In this document: positions 52,025 to 59,085 of the stretch, piece after piece
How positions within the stretch are numbered: position 1 is the first letter of the stretch
How the letters are laid out: each line of letters opens with the position of its first letter
NCBI GenBank assembly: GCA_020628165.1
Contig: JAHDFM010000002.1
Location: 59,633 to 118,717, forward strand
Direction of reading: 5' to 3'
DNA length: 59,085 nucleotides
From: Bdellovibrionales bacterium
GTDB lineage: Bacteria; Bdellovibrionota; Bdellovibrionia; Bdellovibrionales; UBA1609
Notes under the pieces: generated by a model
What the model was told of the DNA's origin: nothing
Databases searched by the model: none
What the model saw: only the letters and a program-made list of their open reading frames with translations
Program-made: the position numbers and the translations under genes

Positions 52025-52968
52025 TTTAAATCACTTAACTCCGGTTTATCCATTTGTTCTAATATGTACTTCTGAATTTTTTTAAACAATCTGACTTCTG
52101 CTTGTCTGACAGCTTCACGTGTTGTCCCGTACTTGCCTCCAATGTCTTTCAATGTCATTGGTTTTTCTGCAAGCATGCGCTTTTCAAGAATAAAGCGTTC
52201 TTTTTCATTGAGCTGTTTTTTGAGTTGATCAATGTGATGGCTGAGTTGGTTGAGAAGATCTAATTTTTCTAACTGTGATTCTGGGCTACTTTCATAGGGA
52301 GAGGTTTGTAGGTCAAGCAATGTGGTTTGATCATCGTCGTTGAGTTTTTGATCGAGGCTCACATCTTTGCCAGACATTCGTTTAGTCATGTCTTCGACTT
52401 CTTTTTCCGGGATATCTAGTCGACTGCTGATCATTTTGATTTGTTCACCAAAACCGAGTTTTTCAAGCTCTTTTTGTTGCTTCTTTAATTGATAAAAAAG
52501 TTTGCGCTGGTTTTGAGTGGTGCCAATTTTGACCAGTGAAAATTGTTTCATCAGATATTCTTGGATGTAACCGCGGATCCACCAAACAGCGTAGGAGATC
52601 AGGCGCACGCCCTTTTCTGGATTATAGTCCTTAACAGCGTGCATAAGACCCAAGTTGCCTTCTTGGATGAGGTCGATGAGTTTAGAACCAAACTTAGCGT
52701 ACTCCATGGCCACTTTAACGACAAAGCGCAAATTGGAGGTGACCAATATCTCAGCTAATTGAGGGTCTTTGGTGTCGTAGTACTCTTTAGCAATGCGTAG
52801 CTCTTCATCTTTATCAAGCACGGGAAAGCTTCTCACGTGAGCAAGGTACTGTGTGAGAGGGTCTGTGGGCGTAAGAGTGTTATTGGTTTTTTTGACCGGG
52901 ACATTGCCAGTGACAATTTCAGGTTCTATGACCTTTTTTTTAGTTTTTTTTGAGGGTTTTTTAGTCAT
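52021..52968 (-). CDS. rpoH: RpoH-like (sigma-32) sigma factor
   Basis: Heat-shock-type sigma factor of 315 residues. Region 2 reads LVTSNLRFVVKVAMEYAKFG, LIDLIQEGNLGLMHAVKDYNPEKG and SYAVWWIRGYIQEYLMKQ. The segment QRKLFYQLKKQQKELEKLG corresponds to the RpoH box, which argues for RpoH rather than RpoD. Region 4 has LAEKPMTLKDIGGKYGTTREAVRQAEVR. The first 35 residues are a Lys-rich extension not usual in RpoH. It is convergent with and overlaps fliA by 4 bases. Its upstream neighbour on the same strand is the small gene at 53287. Confidence 0.88.
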   Translation of the reverse strand: MTKKPSKKTKKKVIEPEIVTGNVPVKKTNNTLTPTDPLTQYLAHVRSFPVLDKDEELRIAKEYYDTKDPQLAEILVTSNLRFVVKVAMEYAKFGSKLIDLIQEGNLGLMHAVKDYNPEKGVRLISYAVWWIRGYIQEYLMKQFSLVKIGTTQNQRKLFYQLKKQQKELEKLGFGEQIKMISSRLDIPEKEVEDMTKRMSGKDVSLDQKLNDDDQTTLLDLQTSPYESSPESQLEKLDLLNQLSHHIDQLKKQLNEKERFILEKRMLAEKPMTLKDIGGKYGTTREAVRQAEVRLFKKIQKYILEQMDKPELSDLN

Positions 52969-52981
52969 ATAATCATTGGAA

Positions 52982-53287
52982 CTAGCCGACGTATTTGTCT
53001 AATTTTTTTGTCAGCATCGTCTTAACCATACCCTTAGCAAGGGATAAGTGTAATGGCAAGTCAATGATCAGTTCCACTTCAGAGCCGTCCGCATGGTCGT
53101 GAACCTGCATATTAGCTTTAAATTGCTTACTTTTAGCGTTACCACACATGTTATCCTCGTCAAAATCGCATGTAAAATTTCCATCGAGTTTTCTGAGATC
53201 TTTGTCTGATTCAAAGAGCTTTTGAATTTTGTTAAAACAGTCTTGTGGTGAAAGGCTACTTACGTGGTTTACTTTAACTTTTGGCAT
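52982..53287 (-). CDS. PHA-granule-region family protein
   Basis: A 101-residue protein that matches the family of polyhydroxyalkanoic-acid-system proteins (PF09650 type). It has a beta-rich start (KVKVNHVSSLSPQDCFNKIQKLF), a middle CDFDEDNMCGNAKSKQFKANM and an ending SLAKGMVKTMLTKKLDKYVG. Members bind or regulate polymer granules in some bacteria, but most are uncharacterised. It is 13 bases upstream of the rpoH-like gene on the same strand and probably co-transcribed with it. The assignment is moderate. Confidence 0.68.
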   Translation of the reverse strand: MPKVKVNHVSSLSPQDCFNKIQKLFESDKDLRKLDGNFTCDFDEDNMCGNAKSKQFKANMQVHDHADGSEVELIIDLPLHLSLAKGMVKTMLTKKLDKYVG

Positions 53288-53525
53288 GTATTAAATTTAT
53301 TACTAATTGCTATCAATGACAATGCTAAACCCAAAATAATAGTTAGAAATGGTTGGGCTTAAGTCTCTTGTTGTATCTGACACGTTTATAAGGCTACTTT
53401 TACTAAGGCCTTGTGTGTTTTTAGCTCCATCGAGCAGGCCTTGTTCTGCGATCTTTTATTTGTTTTGACAGCAGATTGTTTTATAATTAGAGATTCAATT
53501 TTAAACATGAAGCGAGAAGGGCAAA

Positions 53526-55325
53526 ATGGCTTTTGTAACATCGAAAAAAAGAACTCATTACTGTGGACACATTAACAAGGAGCACGAAGGGCAGACGATT
53601 GTTCTTATGGGCTGGGTGGATACGCGACGTGATCATGGTGGGCTCGTTTTTATTGATTTGCGCGACCGTTACGGTTTAGTGCAAGTGGTTTTCGATCCGA
53701 ACAAAAAGGAGCTAGCTAAAGCCAAAGACTTTCGCGGAGAGTACGTGGTAGCTGTTGAGGGCAAGGTCATTGCCCGTCCGGATGGTATGGTGAATGATAA
53801 AATTCCAACAGGTGAAATTGAGATAGAAGCTCTTGAGTGTGAGATTTTATCAGAGGCCGAAACTCCACCCATTCAAATTGGTGATGAGAAAGTGTCTGAA
53901 CTGATGCGTTTAAAGTATCGTTACTTAGATATTCGTTCCAAAAAAATTCAAGACAATCTAATCACCAGACACAAAACCATGCAACTTGTACGTCAGTTTT
54001 TAGATAATGAAAACTTCATAGAAGTAGAGACTCCGATCCTTTATAAAAGCACACCTGAAGGGGCGAGAGATTACTTAGTGCCTTCGCGAGTGAATCAAGG
54101 GCACTTCTATGCTTTGCCACAAAGCCCGCAAACGTTGAAGCAGCTGTTAATGATTGGCAATATGGATCGCTACTTTCAAATCGTGAAGTGCTTTCGCGAT
54201 GAAGACTTGCGCGCTGACCGTCAACCGGAGTTCACTCAAGTGGATTTAGAAATGAGTTTTGTTGATACCGACGATGTTCTGGAAATGAACGAGCGCTTGT
54301 TGCGATTTTTATGGAAAGAGATGAAAGGTGCCGAGGTCAAAGACATTCCAAGAATGACTTACGACGACGCTATGAATGACTACGGTTGTGACAAGCCGGA
54401 TTTAAGAATTCCATGGAAGCTAAAAGAGCTCACAGAAGTTCTCAGTCAAACTGGTTTCAAAGTTTTTGATGATGTTGCGGCCAGAGGTGGAAGCATAAAG
54501 GCCATAGCCGTACCAGGTTATGAAAACGTTTCGCGCAGTAAAATGGACAAGCTCACAAAGCTAGTTAAGCAGATGGGTGCCAAAGGTTTGGTATGGGTCA
54601 AGAAAACAGCTGACGGTTACCAATCACCTGTTAGCAAATTTATTGATGATGAGCTTTTTGGCAAAATCTATTCGGCTTGTTCAGCGGGTGACTCTGACTG
54701 TATTTTTATAGTGGCTGATGATTTCAACATCACTTGTGCAGCACTCTCTATGTTAAGAATCACTTTAGCAAAAGAGTTAGACGCCATCGATAAGACCGAG
54801 GACAAGTTCTTATGGGTGACAGACTTTCCAATGTTAGATTTCGATCCTGAAGAAAAAAGATGGGTGGCCGTGCATCATCCATTCACGCAGCCATCGGATG
54901 AGCACATGCCAATCATTGCCAATAAAAACGAAAAAGAGTACGCCAAGGTCAAAGCCAAAGCCTACGATTTAGTGTGTAACGGATACGAGTTGGCCGGAGG
55001 AAGTGTCAGGATACACAATCAAGATGTACAAAACACAGTGTTCGATGCCTTAGCCATAGGTCCAGAAGAGCGCGAACAAAAGTTCGGGTTTTTCCTAGAA
55101 GCCTTAAAGTACGGAACTCCACCTCACGGTGGGGTTGCATGGGGCTTTGATCGTTTGTGCATGATCATGTGCGGAACTGATGCCATCAGAGACGTCATCG
55201 CGTTTCCAAAGACAGCAAAAGCCACCTGTCTCATGTCCGACGCCCCGGGCACGGTCGAGTTAGATCAGCTTTTAGAGCTAGGAATAAGACTCAGCGAATC
55301 CGCCAAAGAAAACCTAAAAAAATAA
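53526..55325 (+). CDS. aspS: aspartyl-tRNA synthetase, probably non-discriminating
   Basis: Class II synthetase that charges tRNA-Asp, 599 residues. The N-terminal OB fold has GWVDTRRDHGGLVFIDLRDR. The class II motifs are GARDYLVPSR plus LPQSPQTLKQLLMI, CFRDEDLRADRQPEFTQVDLE, and the motif 3 segment GVAWGFDRLCMIM. The bacterial GAD insertion (about 285-420) is present. A His stands in RRDHGG where discriminating enzymes such as that of E. coli have a different residue (RRDLG), so mischarging of tRNA-Asn with later amidation is plausible. The gene has its own upstream region of about 240 bases. Confidence 0.96.
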   Translation: MAFVTSKKRTHYCGHINKEHEGQTIVLMGWVDTRRDHGGLVFIDLRDRYGLVQVVFDPNKKELAKAKDFRGEYVVAVEGKVIARPDGMVNDKIPTGEIEIEALECEILSEAETPPIQIGDEKVSELMRLKYRYLDIRSKKIQDNLITRHKTMQLVRQFLDNENFIEVETPILYKSTPEGARDYLVPSRVNQGHFYALPQSPQTLKQLLMIGNMDRYFQIVKCFRDEDLRADRQPEFTQVDLEMSFVDTDDVLEMNERLLRFLWKEMKGAEVKDIPRMTYDDAMNDYGCDKPDLRIPWKLKELTEVLSQTGFKVFDDVAARGGSIKAIAVPGYENVSRSKMDKLTKLVKQMGAKGLVWVKKTADGYQSPVSKFIDDELFGKIYSACSAGDSDCIFIVADDFNITCAALSMLRITLAKELDAIDKTEDKFLWVTDFPMLDFDPEEKRWVAVHHPFTQPSDEHMPIIANKNEKEYAKVKAKAYDLVCNGYELAGGSVRIHNQDVQNTVFDALAIGPEEREQKFGFFLEALKYGTPPHGGVAWGFDRLCMIMCGTDAIRDVIAFPKTAKATCLMSDAPGTVELDQLLELGIRLSESAKENLKK

Positions 55326-55326
55326 C

Positions 55327-55397
55327 CCTCCGCAAAAAGGTGGTCCGCACTTTTCTGCGAAACACCGCATAAAGGTGGTCCGTACTTTTTTGCGAAA
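55327..55397 (+). repeat. double-hairpin repeat, left copy
   Basis: Two tandem units separated by ACCGCAT. Each unit reads AAAGGTGGTCCGTACTTTTT then TGCGAAAC. Each forms a stem CGCA-(T/A)AAAG with CTTTT-TTGCG around a GTGGTCCGTA loop. It lies directly after the aspS stop and could also act as its terminator. The same array is repeated in inverted orientation at 55889-55961. Confidence 0.85.
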
Positions 55398-55497
55398 CGA
55401 GGTGTCATATCCTTGGCAAACCTCTTTCTTGAAATCCTTTCTGGGACAAGGAAATATGACGATTTGTTTTAAAATGAGTTAAAAATTTTTGAAATTT

Positions 55498-55524
55498 TAA
55501 AGAATTTGTTGATTTACCCGACAC
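55498..55524 (+). promoter_or_regulatory. putative sigma-28 (FliA) promoter of the gene at 55565
   Basis: TAAAGAAT, exactly 11 bases, then CCCGACAC (consensus TAAAGTTT-N11-GCCGATAA): 6 of 8 and 5 of 8 matches at the right spacing. It lies about 40 bases before the ATG. Confidence 0.45.
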
Positions 55525-55564
55525 GACTATAGGACAGGTTTATCCATGGAGAGGTAAGAACCAT

Positions 55565-55810
55565 ATGGGCTTTAATAGTTTAATACCAGCAGCATATGCG
55601 AACTCGCATTTGTATTCGGCCAGTCGGTCGGAGGCATTAAAGTCTTATTCGAATAGCAGTCAAAGTCAGGCTCGTTCACAACGATTAGAGCAATCAAATA
55701 ATTTAAAAATGGACAAAGTAACTATTAGTGAAGAAGCCAAACAGTTACAAAAACAACCACGGCCAACACTCGGCCAACTTTATAACCGATTAGAAAAATA
55801 CAGATTCTGA
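55565..55810 (+). CDS. small protein of unknown function inside the inverted repeats
   Basis: An 81-residue protein without signal or membrane helix. It has a Ser/Asn/Gln-rich first half (YSASRSEALKSYSNSSQSQ), then KMDKVTISEEAKQLQKQPRP. The short VTISEEAKQL-type motif also occurs in several small flagellar-associated proteins such as FlgM relatives, but this is too short to name a family. It has a GAGAGG-like ribosome site some 10 bases upstream and a FliA-type promoter candidate at 55498. The gene is bracketed by the two inverted double-hairpin repeats. Its existence as a gene is likely, its function unknown. Confidence 0.68.
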   Translation: MGFNSLIPAAYANSHLYSASRSEALKSYSNSSQSQARSQRLEQSNNLKMDKVTISEEAKQLQKQPRPTLGQLYNRLEKYRF

Positions 55811-55888
55811 ATTAAGTATTCGGTTAATTTTAAATATAGAAACAAAATTCGAAATAAAAATTGAAATTATAAATGCAGGTAACGCAGA

Positions 55889-55961
55889 GTTTCGCAAAAA
55901 AGTACGGACCACCTTTATGCGGTGTTTCGCAAAAAAGTACGGACCACCTTTCTTGGGGAGG
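55889..55961 (-). repeat. double-hairpin repeat, right copy (inverted)
   Basis: Reverse complement of the left copy at 55327-55397: two units GTTTCGCAAAAAAGTACGGA followed by CCACCTTT, separated by ATGCGGT. Only a few bases differ between left and right copies. The right copy sits next to the stop of the receiver-histidine kinase gene. Confidence 0.85.
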
Positions 55962-55991
55962 GGGAGATTGGGCTATTTTTTTTCGTTGTTT

Positions 55992-57089
55992 TTATAGTTG
56001 GAAGGTGGCTTTGAAGAGTTTGTTTTCGCAGGTGATGTTGAGTTCGCTGCCGAGGCATTTTAGGTAGGAGCGGGTGAGACTAAGGCCCATTCCTAAACCT
56101 TTACTATGATTCATCATCTCTTCGTCTAAGTTAAATGGCTGCAAGATCTTTGCGATGGTTTCTGGCTTGACCTCTTTACCTGTATTGGACACAGAGGCTT
56201 CTTTTTTTACGCCCTCCTGTTTGAAGTCGATATGTATTTTTGTTTCGGCATCGGCAAACTTTATGGCGTTGTCGATCAAGCGAGATAAAATGTCTTTTAA
56301 CAAATTTTTATCAGTTATGACCTCTAGGCTTTCTTCCACTTGGATATTAAAGGTAAGCTTTTTGTCTTTTAGCTTGGGTTCGAATTCTTTAGTGACCTCG
56401 GTGACGACCTTGTCGACCACCACACTATTTTTTGAAACTTCGAGCTGGTTGGTTTCTGCTTTTAATAGGTTTAAAGATTCGTCAATAATAAGGGTGAGCT
56501 TGTCGTTGCTTTTTTGAACTTTGCCAATGTACATTTTTTGCTCATCATCTAGCTTAGTTTCACTTAATAGATCTGTGTAACTGGTTAAAACGGTCAGTGG
56601 TGTTTTTAATTCATGGTTGATTAAAAACATAAATTGAGTTTTGACTTGGTCTAAAGTTTTTAATTCATCAAATGCTTGTTTAAGTTGTCTATTTTTTTCT
56701 TTGAGTTCTGATTTAATTTCGTACTTTTCAACGGACTTATTCACAGTGTTGACTAAGTCGATAGGGTCCCAAGGTTTGGTGATATACCTGTAGACTTCAC
56801 CGGAGTTAATGGATTCAATGACCGATTCAATATCAGTGTAGCCCGTTAATAGTATTCGAACACAGTCGGGATCAATTGCAATTGATTTTTTTAAGGTTTC
56901 AACGCCGCTCATTTCTGGCATTTTTTGATCGCTGATAATCACTGAGATTTTATTTTCTTTGAGCAACTGCAAGCCTTCAGAGCCAGAGGTGGCTGTGAAA
57001 ACTTCATAGTCTTTGCGAAAGAGTCGGTACAAAGCATCGACAATGTCTTGTTCGTCATCGATGCATAAAATTTTGTGCTTATCAGACAT
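55992..57089 (-). CDS. receiver-histidine kinase hybrid, soluble
   Basis: A 365-residue cytoplasmic protein with receiver first and kinase second. The receiver has Asp54 in IISDQKMPEMSG, LLTGYTD and Lys105 in YITKPWDP. A coiled linker (about 115-150) follows. HisKA has the phospho-acceptor His159 in LINHELKTPLTVLTS, and the ATPase domain has LSRLIDNAIKFADAET and GLGMGLSLTRSYLKCLG. No membrane helix or output domain is present. The reversed order suggests that a partner protein phosphorylates the receiver to modulate the kinase. It is monocistronic on the minus strand. Confidence 0.93.
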   Translation of the reverse strand: MSDKHKILCIDDEQDIVDALYRLFRKDYEVFTATSGSEGLQLLKENKISVIISDQKMPEMSGVETLKKSIAIDPDCVRILLTGYTDIESVIESINSGEVYRYITKPWDPIDLVNTVNKSVEKYEIKSELKEKNRQLKQAFDELKTLDQVKTQFMFLINHELKTPLTVLTSYTDLLSETKLDDEQKMYIGKVQKSNDKLTLIIDESLNLLKAETNQLEVSKNSVVVDKVVTEVTKEFEPKLKDKKLTFNIQVEESLEVITDKNLLKDILSRLIDNAIKFADAETKIHIDFKQEGVKKEASVSNTGKEVKPETIAKILQPFNLDEEMMNHSKGLGMGLSLTRSYLKCLGSELNITCENKLFKATFQL

Positions 57090-57234
57090 AGTTTTATTTT
57101 AGTTCTATTTTGAGCCGTCGTCTATTGCGACCTAAGGCTCTATTTACCAACCTTGGTCGGGCTTTTTGCCAATTCATTTAAGTTCATATAGGCATATGTC
57201 GAACAGGCATAGAGACCAAGAGGAGATATATTAT

Positions 57235-59058
57235 ATGAGGTATCTTGCAACATTACTGATGACTCTCATGAGCTTGCCTAATTTGGCGCAAGCATACTCC
57301 TCGTTGTATGGCTCCGGTGCTCATATGGGGACGCAACCATGTTCTTACCCAATGTCGCGCTATGAAAAATTTGTTCGCAAAGCCTCTGGTAAATTACAAA
57401 AACTTGAATATAAACTTGAAAGCGAAGAGGCTCGTGTAGAATCCATTAAAGAGAGCATTGAAGAGCTTGAAGAGTATATTGAAGGCGGTATGCGCTATGA
57501 AGTGTCTGAATATGTTAAGCGATATGGTGAAGAGCTTAATTATGGTCTAAATTACTGTAATCCAGCCTGTGGATCTGTACAAAATATTTATTTCAAAAAG
57601 CCAAAACTTGAATCAATTTGTGAGAAAAGAAAACCGACTCTACAAGAGGGAGAAGAGTGTGGGAATCCTTATGACGGTGATGGGTACTGTTTTGAATGCG
57701 AAGTAATTATCAACCAAACTAAAGGTGCCCGTGATAAGTTCAATGCCGTTGGCTTATGTAAACAGAATTATATTACAAAATCAGATGAACTTGAAACCGT
57801 CGGTGACTGCAAAGACTACATGGAGGAACTTGCTGAACTTCACGAAGACTTAAAAGAGGCTGAAAAAGAGCAGAAAGAAACTAAGAAAAACCTTAGAGCA
57901 CTTAAACGCGATATTTCTAAAGAAGAGCGTAAAAATGCTCGCGGCGATACAGAGGCCGGTTATTGTAAAGACTGTGCTTACTACGAGAGTGAAAACAAAG
58001 CTTACAGTTGGATACGAGACATCGGTATGCCAATCTTAGGTGGCCTAGTGATGTACAAAGGGGTGAAGGAAGTTAGCGAGATCAATGCCGATGTTCTTGC
58101 CTACACGACATCACCGTCATGGGCCGCAGGTGCCATTGGCGCTGGCTTTGCTTTGAATGGAATTTATGGAGCTGGAATGTCTGGTCTAGGTGCTGGAGCT
58201 TACGGTTGCAGTCAAATGTATGGCAATGGCTACGGGTTGTCTGGAACCATCGCTGGTGCTGCGGCTTTAGCTGGAGGGGCCCAATACCCAGGAAGCTACC
58301 ATGGAGCTTTTGGGTACCCACAAAGTATGTATTCCACACCATATGGTGGAGGGTTGTTTAACGCTGGAATTTTAGCAAGTGGTGGTCATGCCGGTTATAA
58401 CTTTGGAGCCGGTGCAAGTGCTGGGTTTGGAGTGCCAGGTGGTTATCCAGGCGTTGGAATCCCTGGTGTTGGTGGCGGTTACGGTTATCCGAACATTTAC
58501 GGGGGTGCTGGAGTAGGAGCTGGAGCTCAGTTCGGCATTGGTGCTCAATATGGCTTAGGACTCGGTGGACAAGGCTTCGGACTAGGAGGCATTCCTGGAA
58601 CTTTTCCTGGGTCAATTCCAGGTGGTTATCCTGGAATCATGTGTATTCAACCACCATGTCCAGGGGGAACTTCAGGAATCCCAGGTTACCCAGGTCAGGG
58701 CTCAATAGGTGGCGGTTACAACTCACAATACTATGCACAACAGATGCAGTTACAACAACAGCAAATGCAACTTCAAATGCAAATTCAACAAGAGCAAGCA
58801 GCTAAAGCCCAGCAGTGGTATGAGCTATCAGCGCAGATGCAAGCACTCTATCAGCAGATGCAGTACTTACAGTCATCAAGTTATGGCGGTTATGGTGCTG
58901 GCTATGGTTTAGGTGTGAGTGGTGGTATTTCAATAGGAATTGGTGCTGGAGTTGGCGTTGGTGTGGGCACAAGTGTTCCTGGAGGCACACCGAATGCTGT
59001 GCCTGGCGGAACGAATACAACTCCAACAACTCCTATTCGTGGTCGTAGCGGTCAGTAA
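57235..59058 (+). CDS. secreted coiled-coil, Cys-rich and Gly/Gln-rich protein of unknown function
   Basis: A 607-residue exported protein. The signal is MRYLATLLMTLMSLPNLAQA. A coiled coil at about 40-85 (KLQKLEYKLESEEARVESI) precedes a Cys-rich part at about 100-190 and a second coiled coil at about 195-240. One hydrophobic segment lies near 270. A long Gly-rich domain with GYG/GAG/GG repeats (about 290-470) follows, then a Gln/Met-rich stretch (QQMQLQQQQ, about 500-530) and a Gly/Pro/Thr tail. No family is recognised. The low-complexity domain suggests a fibre, matrix or surface protein. The start is the ATG after AGGAG; the in-frame codons upstream have no such site. It resembles the protein at 1472 only in style. 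Confidence 0.75.
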   Translation: MRYLATLLMTLMSLPNLAQAYSSLYGSGAHMGTQPCSYPMSRYEKFVRKASGKLQKLEYKLESEEARVESIKESIEELEEYIEGGMRYEVSEYVKRYGEELNYGLNYCNPACGSVQNIYFKKPKLESICEKRKPTLQEGEECGNPYDGDGYCFECEVIINQTKGARDKFNAVGLCKQNYITKSDELETVGDCKDYMEELAELHEDLKEAEKEQKETKKNLRALKRDISKEERKNARGDTEAGYCKDCAYYESENKAYSWIRDIGMPILGGLVMYKGVKEVSEINADVLAYTTSPSWAAGAIGAGFALNGIYGAGMSGLGAGAYGCSQMYGNGYGLSGTIAGAAALAGGAQYPGSYHGAFGYPQSMYSTPYGGGLFNAGILASGGHAGYNFGAGASAGFGVPGGYPGVGIPGVGGGYGYPNIYGGAGVGAGAQFGIGAQYGLGLGGQGFGLGGIPGTFPGSIPGGYPGIMCIQPPCPGGTSGIPGYPGQGSIGGGYNSQYYAQQMQLQQQQMQLQMQIQQEQAAKAQQWYELSAQMQALYQQMQYLQSSSYGGYGAGYGLGVSGGISIGIGAGVGVGVGTSVPGGTPNAVPGGTNTTPTTPIRGRSGQ

Positions 59059-59085
59059 ATTACATACAAAAACACTGGCCCTCTC

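Noticed and set aside
55327-55961. CRISPR-like repeats
   Set aside because: Only two units per side with a 7-base spacer, inverted between the sides, no cas genes, and each unit forms a hairpin.
57153-57169. Sigma-54-like TGG...TTTTTGCC upstream of the gene at 57235
   Set aside because: The distance between the GG and GC elements is one base too long, and the first block matches poorly.
1-59085. tRNA, rRNA, insertion-sequence or prophage genes
   Set aside because: No cloverleaf with a T-loop, no rRNA stretch, and no transposase, integrase or phage structural gene was recognised on either strand.

Overview
The window reads as chromosomal DNA of a Gram-negative, flagellated bacterium with low to moderate GC. 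The best fit is the Bdellovibrionota (Bdellovibrio and relatives). This rests on gene content: one long flagellar export/switch operon behind a sigma-54 promoter, FlhF/FlhG/FliA at its end, tandem DUF507 genes, many large secreted proteins of no recognised family, and abundant lipoproteins and outer-membrane barrels. It was not checked by a database search. No phage, insertion sequence, CRISPR array, rRNA or tRNA gene was recognised.

Layout. 1-3658: an ABC-2 permease and an acyl-carrier protein (end of a lipid or polyene-type operon), convergent with a large Cys/Gly-rich secreted protein. 3869-8025: phosphofructokinase, a von Willebrand-type lipoprotein, then motA-motB. 8148-12787 (minus): lgt-lspA-ileS and one unknown gene, so lipoprotein maturation is linked to isoleucyl-tRNA synthetase. 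12901-17617: a MAPEG membrane protein, a CHASE2 histidine kinase with a sigma-54 activator (NtrC type), and a divergent small secreted Cys-rich protein. Sigma-54-like promoters face both ways in the gap. 17724-21803: DUF952, a PBP1B-type penicillin-binding protein, two DUF507 genes, and an overlapping gene that joins a lysine-rich histone-H1-like tail to a complete GroES domain. 22118-31367: a porin-like barrel, several secreted unknowns, a lysine-2,3-aminomutase-family enzyme, a UvrD/PcrA helicase and ribosomal protein S14. 31433-39127: cyclophilin, FMN reductase, M48 and other metal-dependent lipoproteins, a barrel, a SPOR protein and an inositol monophosphatase. 39297-40469: an S41 protease with a probable ATT start. 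40868-52024: sigma-54 promoter and fliL-M-N-O-P-Q-R-flhB-A-F-G-fliA. 52021-53287 (minus): rpoH-like sigma factor and a PHA-granule-family small protein. 53526-59058: aspS, a small gene enclosed by a pair of inverted double-hairpin repeats, a receiver-histidine kinase hybrid, and a Gly/Gln-rich secreted protein.

How the parts fit. The flagellar block encodes the switch (FliM, FliN), the export gate (FliO-FliR, FlhB, FlhA), the placement and number control proteins (FlhF, FlhG) and the late sigma factor FliA. MotA/MotB at 6.4 kb are the stator, and a FliA-type promoter can be read in front of motA. A second FliA-type promoter can be read before the small gene at 55565, which suggests that this gene belongs to the late flagellar regulon.

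The most unusual object is the H1-like tail/GroES fusion at 20973-21803. Next are the divergent sigma-54 control region at 16922-17218 and the inverted double-hairpin repeats at 55327-55961.
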